Assembly (NCBI GenBank): GCA_025361465.1
Contig: JANYAG010000257.1
Location: 1 to 7,406, forward strand
Direction of reading: 5' to 3'
DNA length: 7,406 nucleotides
From: Gemmatimonadota bacterium
GTDB lineage: Bacteria > Gemmatimonadota > Gemmatimonadetes > Gemmatimonadales > GWC2-71-9
Both the position numbers and the translations under genes were made by a program. The notes below the pieces were generated by a model that had not been told where the DNA came from, searched no databases, and was given only the letters and a program-made list of their open reading frames with translations. Shown piece after piece: positions 1 through 6,239 of the stretch. Positions within the stretch are counted from its first letter, which is position 1. Each line of letters opens with the position of its first letter.

Positions 1-245
1 GTGAACTGGTAGCCGGTCTGGAACGCCGTCACCGCGCCGGCGAAGCCGGAAATCAGCAGGACGATGAACATCGAGCCGATCCCGATGTTCCACGACTCCT
101 CAAGGGTTCGGGGCAACCAGACCCGCCACTCCCGGAGGCCGCGAAGGATTTCGAGGACCATCTGGGCGAAGGTCCCGACCGCCGCCAGACCATCGACGAC
201 GACGACCCCGACCGTGCTCTGCAGGCGCAGGGCGAGGCGCTTCAT
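1..245 (-). CDS. mlaE: MlaE/YrbE-family ABC transporter permease, N-terminal part (runs off left edge)
   Basis: Reading leftwards from ATG 245-243, 81 codons are open to the window edge with no stop, so only the N-terminus is present. MlaE-type permeases form the inner-membrane channel of the Mla/Tgd/MCE lipid transporters, working with an ATPase (MlaF) and an MCE protein (MlaD) to move phospholipids between membranes. The visible part fits the family: an amphipathic N-terminal stretch (residues 1-45), the WLPRTLEE segment (43-50) that precedes the first membrane helix, then IGIGSMFIVLLISGFAGAV and FQTGYQF, matching the family pattern of a regulatory N-helix followed by a membrane helix ending in A-x-Q-x-x-Y. 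An in-frame TAG lies 13 codons upstream and no other start follows it, so the ATG is well supported. GAGAAAG, 9 nt upstream, is a fair ribosome binding site. The gene is divergent from mutY. The rest of an mla operon may lie beyond the left edge (inference). Confidence 0.8.
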   Translation of the reverse strand, partial: MKRLALRLQSTVGVVVVDGLAAVGTFAQMVLEILRGLREWRVWLPRTLEESWNIGIGSMFIVLLISGFAGAVTAFQTGYQF

Positions 246-259
246 GCGCGGCTGCTTTC

Positions 260-288
260 TCGACGCTGGTTCATCTGTCCCCTATCTT
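260..288 (+). promoter_or_regulatory. Candidate mutY promoter (-35 TCGACG, -10 TATCTT)
   Basis: TCGACG (260-265) matches 4 of 6 bases of the sigma-70 -35 consensus and is followed, after a 17-bp spacer, by TATCTT (283-288). The mutY ATG at 297 is only 8 nt beyond the -10 box, so transcription should start at or within about two bases of the ATG. No Shine-Dalgarno sequence lies in between. This suggests a leaderless mRNA (inference from spacing only). Confidence 0.45.
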
Positions 289-296
289 GCCCGTCG

Positions 297-1028
297 ATGA
301 CTCGGAAGTCCATCCCTGATGTGCCGTCCCGCCGGGCCCTGTTCAAGCGCCGCCTCTTGGCCTGGTTCCGCCGCTCGGGCCGGGACCTGCCATGGCGGCG
401 CACGCGTGACCCGTACGCCATCCTCGTCAGCGAGGTGATGCTGCAGCAGACCCAGGTCTGCCGCGTCGAGGGGTACTGGCCCCGCTTCCTTACCCGATTC
501 CCCACCGTGGCCGATCTCGCCCTCGCCAAGCTACATCATGTGCGCGAGGCCTGGGCCGGCCTTGGCTACTACCGCCGCGCCGAGAACCTGCATCGTCTGG
601 CCCGGGCCGTGGTCAAGGATCACGACAGCCGGATTCCGGATGACCTGCCGACCCTTCGCGGCCTGCCCGGCGTGGGGGCGTACACCGCCGGAGCCGTCAT
701 GAGCTTCGCCTTCGAGCGGCCCGAACCGGCCATCGACACCAACGTCGCGCGGGTCCTGCGCCGCGCCTTTCATCCCCGACTCGCCAAGGGGGCCGCCGCC
801 GATCGCCGCCTCCACGCCACGGCAGAGGACCTCCTGCCTCGGGCCGGTGCCGCCGCCTGGGCGACCAACCAGGCCCTCATGGAACTCGGCGCCCTGGTGT
901 GTACCGCCCGCGCAAAGCACTGCGAGATCTGTCCGGTGCGCGCCGCCTGCCTGACGGGAAGCCGTCAGCCGCGGGCCGTTGTCCGCAAGATCTCGAGCGT
1001 CCGGTCGAGGTCGCGCGGCAAGGTATAG
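297..1028 (+). CDS. mutY: A/G-specific adenine DNA glycosylase MutY, short form without NUDIX-like C-terminal domain
   Basis: MutY removes adenine mispaired with 8-oxoguanine, preventing G:C to T:A transversions. The 243-residue protein carries DLPWR (30-34), the catalytic-Glu motif SEVMLQQTQV (Glu46), WAGLGYYRRAENLHR (86-100), the helix-hairpin-helix LPGVGAYTAG with the conserved Tyr129, and the catalytic Asp147 in AIDTNVARVL. The iron-sulfur ligands are Cys202, 209, 212 and 218, spaced C-x6-C-x2-C-x5-C. The DLPWR and MLQQTQV signatures separate it from endonuclease III. E. coli MutY is about 350 residues; this one ends about 25 residues after the cluster and lacks the MutT-like domain that recognises 8-oxoG, as in other short MutY proteins. 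Its last ~21 codons (965-1028) lie antisense to the 3' end of the aminotransferase gene, so no room exists for a lost C-terminal domain downstream. The start at ATG 297 has no visible ribosome binding site. Confidence 0.93.
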   Translation: MTRKSIPDVPSRRALFKRRLLAWFRRSGRDLPWRRTRDPYAILVSEVMLQQTQVCRVEGYWPRFLTRFPTVADLALAKLHHVREAWAGLGYYRRAENLHRLARAVVKDHDSRIPDDLPTLRGLPGVGAYTAGAVMSFAFERPEPAIDTNVARVLRRAFHPRLAKGAAADRRLHATAEDLLPRAGAAAWATNQALMELGALVCTARAKHCEICPVRAACLTGSRQPRAVVRKISSVRSRSRGKV

Positions 1029-2206
1029 AGGTGGGTGCTGAGCCGGAGGTACTCCAGCCCTGACTCGGCGATGCGACGGGTGCGGATCCTGGCCTGACCA
1101 AGGATGCCCTGCAGCTTCTCCGCGCTCACGCCATCCAGTTGAAACGCCACCATCGCGGTCCGATGTGACACCCTTGAGGGGGAGAACACCTTCACGCGCG
1201 GAATTCCCCGGAGCGCCGAATCCAGCCCGGTCGCCAACGACCGTGCCCGGCGTTCGATGGCCTCGCGCCCGATCCCCTGTTGAAAAGCAACCGCTGCGCG
1301 CAGGCCCGCCAGCAATGAATCGTTGCTGGTCCCGACGTGCTCGAACCGCCTGATGTCCTCGGCGGCCCAGTCACCGGAGCCGATCAGCGGCCACGTCGTC
1401 GCCATTCGGTCGGGACGGACCACGAGCAGCCCGGTGCCTTTTGGTCCCAGCAGCCACTTGTGCGTCGAGGTGGCGTAGAAGTCGGCATCGACGCTCGCCA
1501 GATCGTTGACGAGCATCCCCGGGGGATGCGCGCCATCGATGACGGAGATGATGCCGCGCCCCCGGGCCCAGCGCACCAAGGCCTGGACCGGTTGCAGCAG
1601 GCCCGTGCTGAAGAGCACGTGGGAGATCGACAGCACCTTGGTCCGTGGCGTGACATTCGCCTGCCACGCCTGGATCACGTCGTCGTCGTTCCGGGGATCG
1701 AGCGGTGGCGCAAAGGTGCGGTAGACGACGCCGCGACGCTTGGCGAGCAGTTCCCAGCAGCAGCGCCCGCCGATGTGCTCGTGGGTGGTGGAAAGGATCT
1801 CGTCGCCGGGTTCAAGCGCGATGCCGTTGGCCGCGACATTCATCGCTTCGGTCGTGTTGCGCAGGATGGCGATGCTCCCCGGCCAGGCGCCGAGGAAACT
1901 CTCGAGCTCCTTCTTGAGCGCGGGCACATCGACCGCTTCCTGACCGATCATCCGCTCGAAGGCGCGCATGTGCTGGATGGTTGCCTGCAGCACGGCCAGC
2001 GGACTGGCACCCACCGTTCCAGTGTTCAGGTGAATGCCGTCGATGACGAACTCGTTGGCGATCCGCTCCCAGGCCGGTTCATCCTCCGGACCGGGAGCGC
2101 TCGGCATTGGTGCTTCGCTCCGCGTCGGCAGGGGCGCTCGGGCGAGCCAGCTGAAGCCGGGCATCGCCACGGCCAGTGCCAGCAGGTCACGCCGCGAGAG
2201 GGTCAC
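965..2206 (-). CDS. Class V aminotransferase-fold PLP enzyme (isopenicillin-N epimerase-like) with Tat signal
   Basis: This is a 413-residue fold-type I PLP enzyme. The PLP lysine is Lys250 in TSTHKWLLGPKGTG. Asp224 and His227 in VIDGAHPPG sit where the cofactor pyridine ring and phosphate are bound in the class V family. LNTGTVGASP (60-69) is the usual N-terminal substrate-loop region, and NTTEAMN (117-123) and STTHEH (139-144) are further family landmarks. The closest known type is CefD/isopenicillin-N epimerase-like or cysteine desulfurase-like; the substrate cannot be read from sequence. Residues 3-24 form a twin-arginine signal: SRRDLLALAV, a hydrophobic stretch, then Ala-Arg-Ala (22-24) as probable cleavage site, so the folded, cofactor-loaded enzyme is probably exported. 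The start is GTG 2206, which overlaps the stop of the preceding membrane-protein gene by 4 nt (GTGA), implying coupled translation. It is the last gene of the operon and overlaps mutY tail to tail. Confidence 0.88.
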   Translation of the reverse strand: MTLSRRDLLALAVAMPGFSWLARAPLPTRSEAPMPSAPGPEDEPAWERIANEFVIDGIHLNTGTVGASPLAVLQATIQHMRAFERMIGQEAVDVPALKKELESFLGAWPGSIAILRNTTEAMNVAANGIALEPGDEILSTTHEHIGGRCCWELLAKRRGVVYRTFAPPLDPRNDDDVIQAWQANVTPRTKVLSISHVLFSTGLLQPVQALVRWARGRGIISVIDGAHPPGMLVNDLASVDADFYATSTHKWLLGPKGTGLLVVRPDRMATTWPLIGSGDWAAEDIRRFEHVGTSNDSLLAGLRAAVAFQQGIGREAIERRARSLATGLDSALRGIPRVKVFSPSRVSHRTAMVAFQLDGVSAEKLQGILGQARIRTRRIAESGLEYLRLSTHLYTLPRDLDRTLEILRTTARG

Positions 2207-2664
2207 CCGCCGTATCGGTAGTACGAACCGGCGAACAGGGCCAGCAATCCCAGCGTTCCCGAGGTGGCACCGAAGATGGCCAGCCGAACCCGCAACTGGT
2301 CGAACTGCGGGGCATCCGGGCCCACCGGTTCGAGACGGGAGAGCTTCCCCACCAGCGGCACCGACCCCAGCAGAATCACCAGGGCGCCGAGCAACCCGAG
2401 GCCCTGCATGGCGAACATCCCGGGGCCCACCTTCACCGCGAGGCGATTGTACATCTCGAAGGTGAGGATCACCCCCGATGCCACCGAGAGGATCGCCCCC
2501 GGACCGACCAGCATCCGGTAGACCGCGGCCTGGGCATCAACCACTCCCCCCCAGACCGAGCGATCCATCTTCTTCATCGCGATCCCCGCGACCATGACCG
2601 CGAGCCCGCCACCGATCCAGATCGTGGTCGCGAACATATGGAGAAAGAGCCAGAATACATTCAT
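2203..2664 (-). CDS. Four-helix integral membrane protein, DUF2269/CopD-like, function unknown
   Basis: A 153-residue protein with four hydrophobic segments at about 4-28, 50-70, 80-105 and 126-147, so almost wholly embedded in the cytoplasmic membrane. The first helix begins MNVFWLFLHMFATTIWIGGG; a His (residue 9) followed by a W-I-G-G motif in helix 1 is typical of the DUF2269 and CopD-related small membrane proteins, some of which resemble b-type cytochromes or copper-transport proteins. I assign it only by this resemblance; there is no Cys and too few His to argue for a metal or haem site. ATG 2664 overlaps the TGA of the DUF2203 gene (ATGA), with a GGTGA ribosome binding site about 9 nt upstream, and its own stop overlaps the aminotransferase start. 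It might anchor or serve the exported aminotransferase next to it, but that is inference from position only. Confidence 0.7.
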   Translation of the reverse strand: MNVFWLFLHMFATTIWIGGGLAVMVAGIAMKKMDRSVWGGVVDAQAAVYRMLVGPGAILSVASGVILTFEMYNRLAVKVGPGMFAMQGLGLLGALVILLGSVPLVGKLSRLEPVGPDAPQFDQLRVRLAIFGATSGTLGLLALFAGSYYRYGG

Positions 2665-3086
2665 GAGTTTGTCACCGGAAGAAGGTCATGGTCGAGCGGG
2701 CGCCTGCCCGCAAAACCGGAATCGAGTTCGTGCCAATGTTCGATGCGTGCTTCGCCGTGGCGCCAGCAGAGGTACACCATCCGCTCATCGTAAAACGACG
2801 GGAAGTCGATCAGTCCCGCCTCGAAGTCCTTGAAGATGCACCCGATCTGCCCGAGTTCGTCGAGACACGCCTCGATCTCGCCCGCCAGGCGGCCGGCTTC
2901 CAGTCGCAGCGTCCTGGCCGTCTCCGTTTCGGCCTCCGCCGTCACGCCGGCCTGCGCCGCTTCGAACGCCGCGACCGCCGCACGCCAGCGCGGGTGCAGC
3001 GCGATGAGATCCGCGACGATCCGGCGCACCAGCGGGAGCGTCCGGTTGGCTTCTTCGACCGTGAAGACCTTCAATGCCTGATTCAT
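2661..3086 (-). CDS. DUF2203 family protein, function unknown
   Basis: A 141-residue soluble protein with the two hallmarks of DUF2203. The N-terminal motif is FTVEEANRTLPLVRRIV (8-24). The C-terminal block (91-131) reads GLIDFPSF, then VYLCWRHGE, then HWHELDSGFAGRRPL. The middle (about 30-80) is Ala/Glu/Arg-rich and should be a helical hairpin or coiled coil. No biochemical role is known to me for the family. The clustered Cys83, Cys107, His110, His117 and His119 could bind metal, but this is a guess from composition. The length is normal for the family, so the gene appears complete. ATG 3086 overlaps the patatin stop by 4 nt (ATGA), and a strong ribosome binding site lies just upstream, so the start is secure. 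Its stop overlaps the start of the membrane-protein gene. Confidence 0.88.
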   Translation of the reverse strand: MNQALKVFTVEEANRTLPLVRRIVADLIALHPRWRAAVAAFEAAQAGVTAEAETETARTLRLEAGRLAGEIEACLDELGQIGCIFKDFEAGLIDFPSFYDERMVYLCWRHGEARIEHWHELDSGFAGRRPLDHDLLPVTNS

Positions 3087-3907
3087 AGCTCCCTCAACGC
3101 GGCGGACATCGCCGCATATCCCGCCTCGGCATATGCTCCGGCCCGGTCCAGCGCGAACGTCGCGCCTCGATCACTCACCGGCCGCAACCAGATCAGCGGC
3201 GGCGATCCTGGGCGTCGGTTCCATTGCTCCCGCATCAACTCCGACGTCCCCGCCATCAGCCATCCCATCGCGGTGTCGGTCGCCGCGATCAGGGGCGGAG
3301 GCACCTCCACCGGAGGCCCCAGTTCATCGAACGCCGGCGCGACATGAATCGCCACGACGGCATCGCAGTCGATGCCCTCGGCCTGCCGGAGCGGGACGGC
3401 CGCCCGCAGGCCACCATCATAGAAGGTGCGCCCGTTCACCGGCTCCGGGGGCAAATAGGGCGGCAGGGCACACGAAGCGCACAGCGCGTCGATCAGCGGG
3501 GCAGATTCCCCGCCCGCCCCGAAGGCGACCTCCACCCCGGTCATCACTTCCACCGCCGTCACGGTCAACGGCGCCGCCAGTTCGTGGAACGCCCGGGGCC
3601 GCACCAGCCGGGAGATGACATTGCGCAGCGGCTGCGCCTTGAAGATCGACCGCGCCCAGATGCCCCGGAACGCCACCAGCCGCCGGGTCACCAGCACGTC
3701 ACGCCGCCTCACCGCGAGGAACCGCTCGAGCACGCGATCCGGATCCTCGCCCCCGGCAAGCATTGCCGCGACCGGCGCGCCCATGGACGTGGCCACCCAG
3801 TGCACCGGCACGATGCCGGCCTCCCGCAGCGCGCGCGCCGCCCCGATGTGCGCGGCCGCCTTGGCCCCACCCCCACTCAGCACCATCGCGAGGCGCGGCT
3901 TGGTCAC
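3083..3907 (-). CDS. Patatin-like phospholipase / serine hydrolase
   Basis: A 274-residue single-domain patatin-like protein, a Ser-Asp dyad lipid acyl hydrolase similar to bacterial RssA/YchK-type proteins. The oxyanion-hole loop is SGGGAKAAAHIGA (11-23). The nucleophile is Ser41 in VATSMGAPVAA, followed by the expected helix, and the dyad Asp is Asp164 in the DGG motif (FYDGGLRAAVP). The nucleophile elbow reads A-T-S-M-G, so the first Gly of the usual G-x-S-x-G is Ala. The loop has Lys where many members have Arg (GGGxRG). Both are tolerated changes, so I expect an active enzyme. There is no signal peptide or membrane helix, so it probably acts in the cytoplasm or on the inner face of the membrane. 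The start is GTG 3907, overlapping the thioesterase stop by 4 nt (GTGA) without a strong ribosome binding site, which points to coupled translation. The substrate is unknown; its thioesterase neighbour suggests acyl-lipid turnover. Confidence 0.9.
   Translation of the reverse strand: MTKPRLAMVLSGGGAKAAAHIGAARALREAGIVPVHWVATSMGAPVAAMLAGGEDPDRVLERFLAVRRRDVLVTRRLVAFRGIWARSIFKAQPLRNVISRLVRPRAFHELAAPLTVTAVEVMTGVEVAFGAGGESAPLIDALCASCALPPYLPPEPVNGRTFYDGGLRAAVPLRQAEGIDCDAVVAIHVAPAFDELGPPVEVPPPLIAATDTAMGWLMAGTSELMREQWNRRPGSPPLIWLRPVSDRGATFALDRAGAYAEAGYAAMSAALREL
3089..3095 (-). promoter_or_regulatory. Ribosome binding site of the DUF2203 gene (GAGGGAG)
   Basis: On the minus strand GAGGGAG ends 2 nt before ATG 3086, with GAGG in the optimal window. 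It lies inside the last codons of the patatin gene. It is the clearest Shine-Dalgarno site in the operon and fixes the DUF2203 start at the ATGA overlap. Confidence 0.65.
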
Positions 3908-4374
3908 CGCGCGCCGGCCTGCTGCCGATCCCGTTCAGCCCGGGCGTACCGTTCACGTTCCTCATCCGTGCCGGGCACGAGGCGCGGCACCCGCCGCGGC
4001 TTGCCGGCGGCATCGATCGACACGAACACCACCCGTGCCGTGTGCGTGTGCTTCAGTTCACCGGTGCTCGGTTTCTCGGCGGTCACCTCGACGGTGATGT
4101 CCATCGAAGAGTTGCCGACAAAGTCCACCGTCGCGCGACAGGTCACCACCGACCCGAGCGGGATGCGCTCCCGAAAATCGACCTGATGGATCGATGCGGT
4201 GACCGCGGGGCCGCCGCAATGACGAATCGCCGCGATCGCCGCCGCCTGATCGACCATCGCCATCAGGTTGCCGCCGAAGAGGTCGCCGAGGATGTTCTGC
4301 ATGTGCGGCATGACGATCGCCGATATTTCGCCGCGCGAGTACGACATGGGACGCGAGTCGGGGAGCGAGTTCAT
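3904..4374 (-). CDS. Hotdog-fold acyl-CoA thioesterase, YciA/BACH type
   Basis: This 156-residue protein hydrolyses acyl-CoA thioesters to free acid and CoA in the cytoplasm, if it follows its family. The core signature is MPHMQNILGDLFGGNL (22-37) followed by MAMVDQAAAIAA (38-49): Asn27, the GD-x-FGG turn and the helix with Asp42 match the YciA and BACH active-site helix. Then come VTASIHQVDFRERIPLGSVV (58-77) and VGNSSMDITVEV (86-97), the second and third conserved strands of the hotdog fold. The C-terminus (about 133-156) is charged and probably flexible. ATG 4374 is 2 nt after the stop of the NAD+ synthetase gene; another Met at residue 10 has no better ribosome site, so the upstream start is preferred. 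The downstream stop overlaps the patatin start. Chain-length preference cannot be judged. Confidence 0.9.
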   Translation of the reverse strand: MNSLPDSRPMSYSRGEISAIVMPHMQNILGDLFGGNLMAMVDQAAAIAAIRHCGGPAVTASIHQVDFRERIPLGSVVTCRATVDFVGNSSMDITVEVTAEKPSTGELKHTHTARVVFVSIDAAGKPRRVPRLVPGTDEERERYARAERDRQQAGAR

Positions 4375-4376
4375 GA

Positions 4377-6182
4377 TCAGTAGTCCACCGGCCGAAGGTA
4401 GTACTCGCCAATTGCCGTGTGGCTGACCATCGCCACGCTCGGCAACTTGCGCTTCCAGTGCGTCGAATCGAGCCGCTGCCGCACCAGCGCAACTTCTTCC
4501 GCGCTGAACCCCGCGGCGCAGACCGCGTCGTCAGCAAAGCCGTGGAGAATCAGGTCGAGGATCGCATCGGCCCGAGCATAACTCAGTCCGAAGTCACCTT
4601 CGTCGGTCTGCCCGGCGATCAGGTCGGCACTGGCCGGCTTGTCGATGATCGCGACCGGCACGCCGAGATGCCGCGCCAGCGCCCAGATCTGTGTTTTGAA
4701 CAGGTCACCGATCGGATTGACGGGGGGGGCATCGTCCGCATGCCAGGTGAAGTAGCCCAGCAATCGTTCGCTCTTGTTGCCGGTGCCGAGCGGCAGGGCG
4801 CTGAGGGCGGCCGACAGATCGAAGAGCGTGACCATCCGCATCCGCGCCATCACGTTCCCCAGGCGAGCCGGAGTTGACGGCAAGCCGGGAGCGGACGCGT
4901 AGCCATCGACGGCGCCACTGATGTCGACCGTGCGCTCCTCGATGCCGAGGGCTTCGGTGACGAGTCGCGCGTGGGCCAGCGATTCCGGGCTCGACGTGCG
5001 ATAGGGCATGCGCACCGCGATCACGTTTTCCGGGCCGAGCGCCTCGGCGGCCAGATGGGCCACCACGGCGCTGTCCACTCCGCCCGAAAGTCCGATGAGA
5101 GCCCGGCTGAATTGCCGGCGACGCATCACTTCGTCGCGCAGGAAGTCCACCAGCCAGCGGCGGGTCAGCTCGGGATCGATGGCAAGCGACGGCGAGTGCA
5201 TCACGGACCGCAGGCCGGCGGGCCGCGCGGGAGCATCTGCCGTCGGCACCGCCGCCGGGGCGTCCGCAGACAGGGCATCCTCGCCCAGCAACCCCCGCTT
5301 CCTCGCCCGCTCCATCGATTCCATCATCAGCGGCAATCGCAGCGACAGGTCACCGAGCAGAGGGGACGCCGCACGAACCCGTCCGATGTCATCGAGATCG
5401 ATCGTGTGCGACACCGTCGCATCATCGAACAATGGGGCGCGCACCAGCACGTCACCATCGGGAGCGATCAGCATCGAACCGCCCGGGAACGCCTTGCCGC
5501 CCTCGAACCCCACCAGCTGCGCCATCGCGAGGAAGACGCCATGCTCCATCGCGCTGTCCCGGGCAATCTGCTCCCAGCGCGCGAGGGAATTCGGCTGGCC
5601 GGGATGCAGCGGGTCGGGCGTGATCCCGCGCGCGGGACTCGCCGCCACCACCGCGATCAGCTGCGCACCATCGACCGCCGCAATGGTCGGCGTGATCGAA
5701 TGCCAGATGTCCTCACACACCAGCATCGCCGCCCGGCCGAATCGTGTCGGGAAGGAGCGCACATCGCGCCCGGCGTCGACGAAGCGCTCTTCGTCAAAGA
5801 CACCGTAGGTGGGAAGGAAGACCTTGCGATGCACGTGACGCACGCCGGCGTCGCTCCCGCCGAGGGCAGCCCACATCGCCGAGTTGTAGTGGCGGTCATC
5901 GCCCCGCTCATAAAAGCCGAGGCAGATCTCGAGCGGGGGTGCTCCCGCGCGCGCATGCCGCGTGGCCAGTTCGGCGAAGAGCACCGACGCGTCGAGCGCG
6001 TGTTCCCGGACGCCACCCTCGAGGAAGTACCCCGTGACGATGGTCTCGGGAAGGACCAGCACGCTCGCTGGCGCCGGAGACGCCGCCACGGTGCGAAAGA
6101 GCTGCTCGATCCGGTCAAGATTCGCGTCGAGTGCGCCCTTGGTCGGCCGGAACTGGCACAGGGCCAGCGTGATCGCGGACAT
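4377..6182 (-). CDS. nadE: Glutamine-dependent NAD+ synthetase (nitrilase-type amidotransferase fused to NAD synthase)
   Basis: A 601-residue fusion enzyme for the last step of NAD+ synthesis: the N-terminal domain releases ammonia from glutamine and the C-terminal domain uses ATP to amidate deamido-NAD+. The glutaminase triad is complete: Glu46 (LPETIVTGYF), Lys120 (HRKVFLPTYGVFDEERF) and Cys156 (VCEDIW). The synthase part has the ATP-binding P-loop LSGGVDSAV (365-373), LGTGNKSERLLGYFT (465-479), NPIGDLFKTQIW (489-500) and KPASADLIAGQTDEGDFG (515-532). An Ala/Pro-rich linker (about 303-323) joins the domains. I chose ATG 6182. The frame stays open upstream to GTG 6224, but those 14 codons cover the probable promoter and encode nothing like the family; the nitrilase domain starts directly at ITLALCQFRP. 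It heads the six-gene operon, with the thioesterase gene 2 nt downstream. Confidence 0.93.
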   Translation of the reverse strand: MSAITLALCQFRPTKGALDANLDRIEQLFRTVAASPAPASVLVLPETIVTGYFLEGGVREHALDASVLFAELATRHARAGAPPLEICLGFYERGDDRHYNSAMWAALGGSDAGVRHVHRKVFLPTYGVFDEERFVDAGRDVRSFPTRFGRAAMLVCEDIWHSITPTIAAVDGAQLIAVVAASPARGITPDPLHPGQPNSLARWEQIARDSAMEHGVFLAMAQLVGFEGGKAFPGGSMLIAPDGDVLVRAPLFDDATVSHTIDLDDIGRVRAASPLLGDLSLRLPLMMESMERARKRGLLGEDALSADAPAAVPTADAPARPAGLRSVMHSPSLAIDPELTRRWLVDFLRDEVMRRRQFSRALIGLSGGVDSAVVAHLAAEALGPENVIAVRMPYRTSSPESLAHARLVTEALGIEERTVDISGAVDGYASAPGLPSTPARLGNVMARMRMVTLFDLSAALSALPLGTGNKSERLLGYFTWHADDAPPVNPIGDLFKTQIWALARHLGVPVAIIDKPASADLIAGQTDEGDFGLSYARADAILDLILHGFADDAVCAAGFSAEEVALVRQRLDSTHWKRKLPSVAMVSHTAIGEYYLRPVDY

Positions 6183-6187
6183 GCCTA

Positions 6188-6217
6188 AAGATACCGGCCC
6201 GCTGCCTATATTGCCGA
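6188..6217 (-). promoter_or_regulatory. Candidate operon promoter upstream of nadE (-35 TCGGCA, -10 TATCTT)
   Basis: On the minus strand TCGGCA (6217-6212) is followed after an 18-bp spacer by TATCTT (6193-6188). Only 5 nt separate the -10 box from ATG 6182, so the start site would fall on or beside the ATG, giving a leaderless mRNA. The only purine-rich bases (AGG) end 1 nt before the ATG, too close for a normal ribosome site. The -35 match is weak (4 of 6). Confidence 0.42.
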
Positions 6218-6236
6218 CCGTCACCGACCGGGGGAT
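6207..6236 (+). promoter_or_regulatory. Candidate -10 box and ribosome binding site for the phosphatase-like gene
   Basis: TATATT (6207-6212) is a good -10 hexamer; I see no convincing -35. GGGGGAT (6230-6236) lies 3 nt before GTG 6240 and serves as Shine-Dalgarno. The box overlaps the region holding the opposing nadE promoter, so the two genes share one compact 57-bp divergent control region. Confidence 0.45.
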
Positions 6237-6239
6237 CCC

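Noticed and set aside
1337..2221. A 294-codon plus-strand frame opposite the aminotransferase
   Set aside because: Antisense shadow of a complete PLP enzyme; no ribosome site or domain.
3224..4186. A 320-codon plus-strand frame over the patatin and thioesterase genes
   Set aside because: Arg/His/Pro-rich antisense shadow that crosses two well-supported genes.
4722..4729. Run of eight G inside nadE as a possible phase-variation or frameshift site
   Set aside because: The NadE frame and family motifs continue correctly on both sides, and phase variation of an essential gene is unlikely; short homopolymers are expected in such DNA.
4971..6188. A 405-codon open frame on the plus strand opposite nadE
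   Set aside because: It mirrors nadE, is rich in Arg/His as high-GC antisense frames are, and has no domain; nadE has all catalytic motifs.
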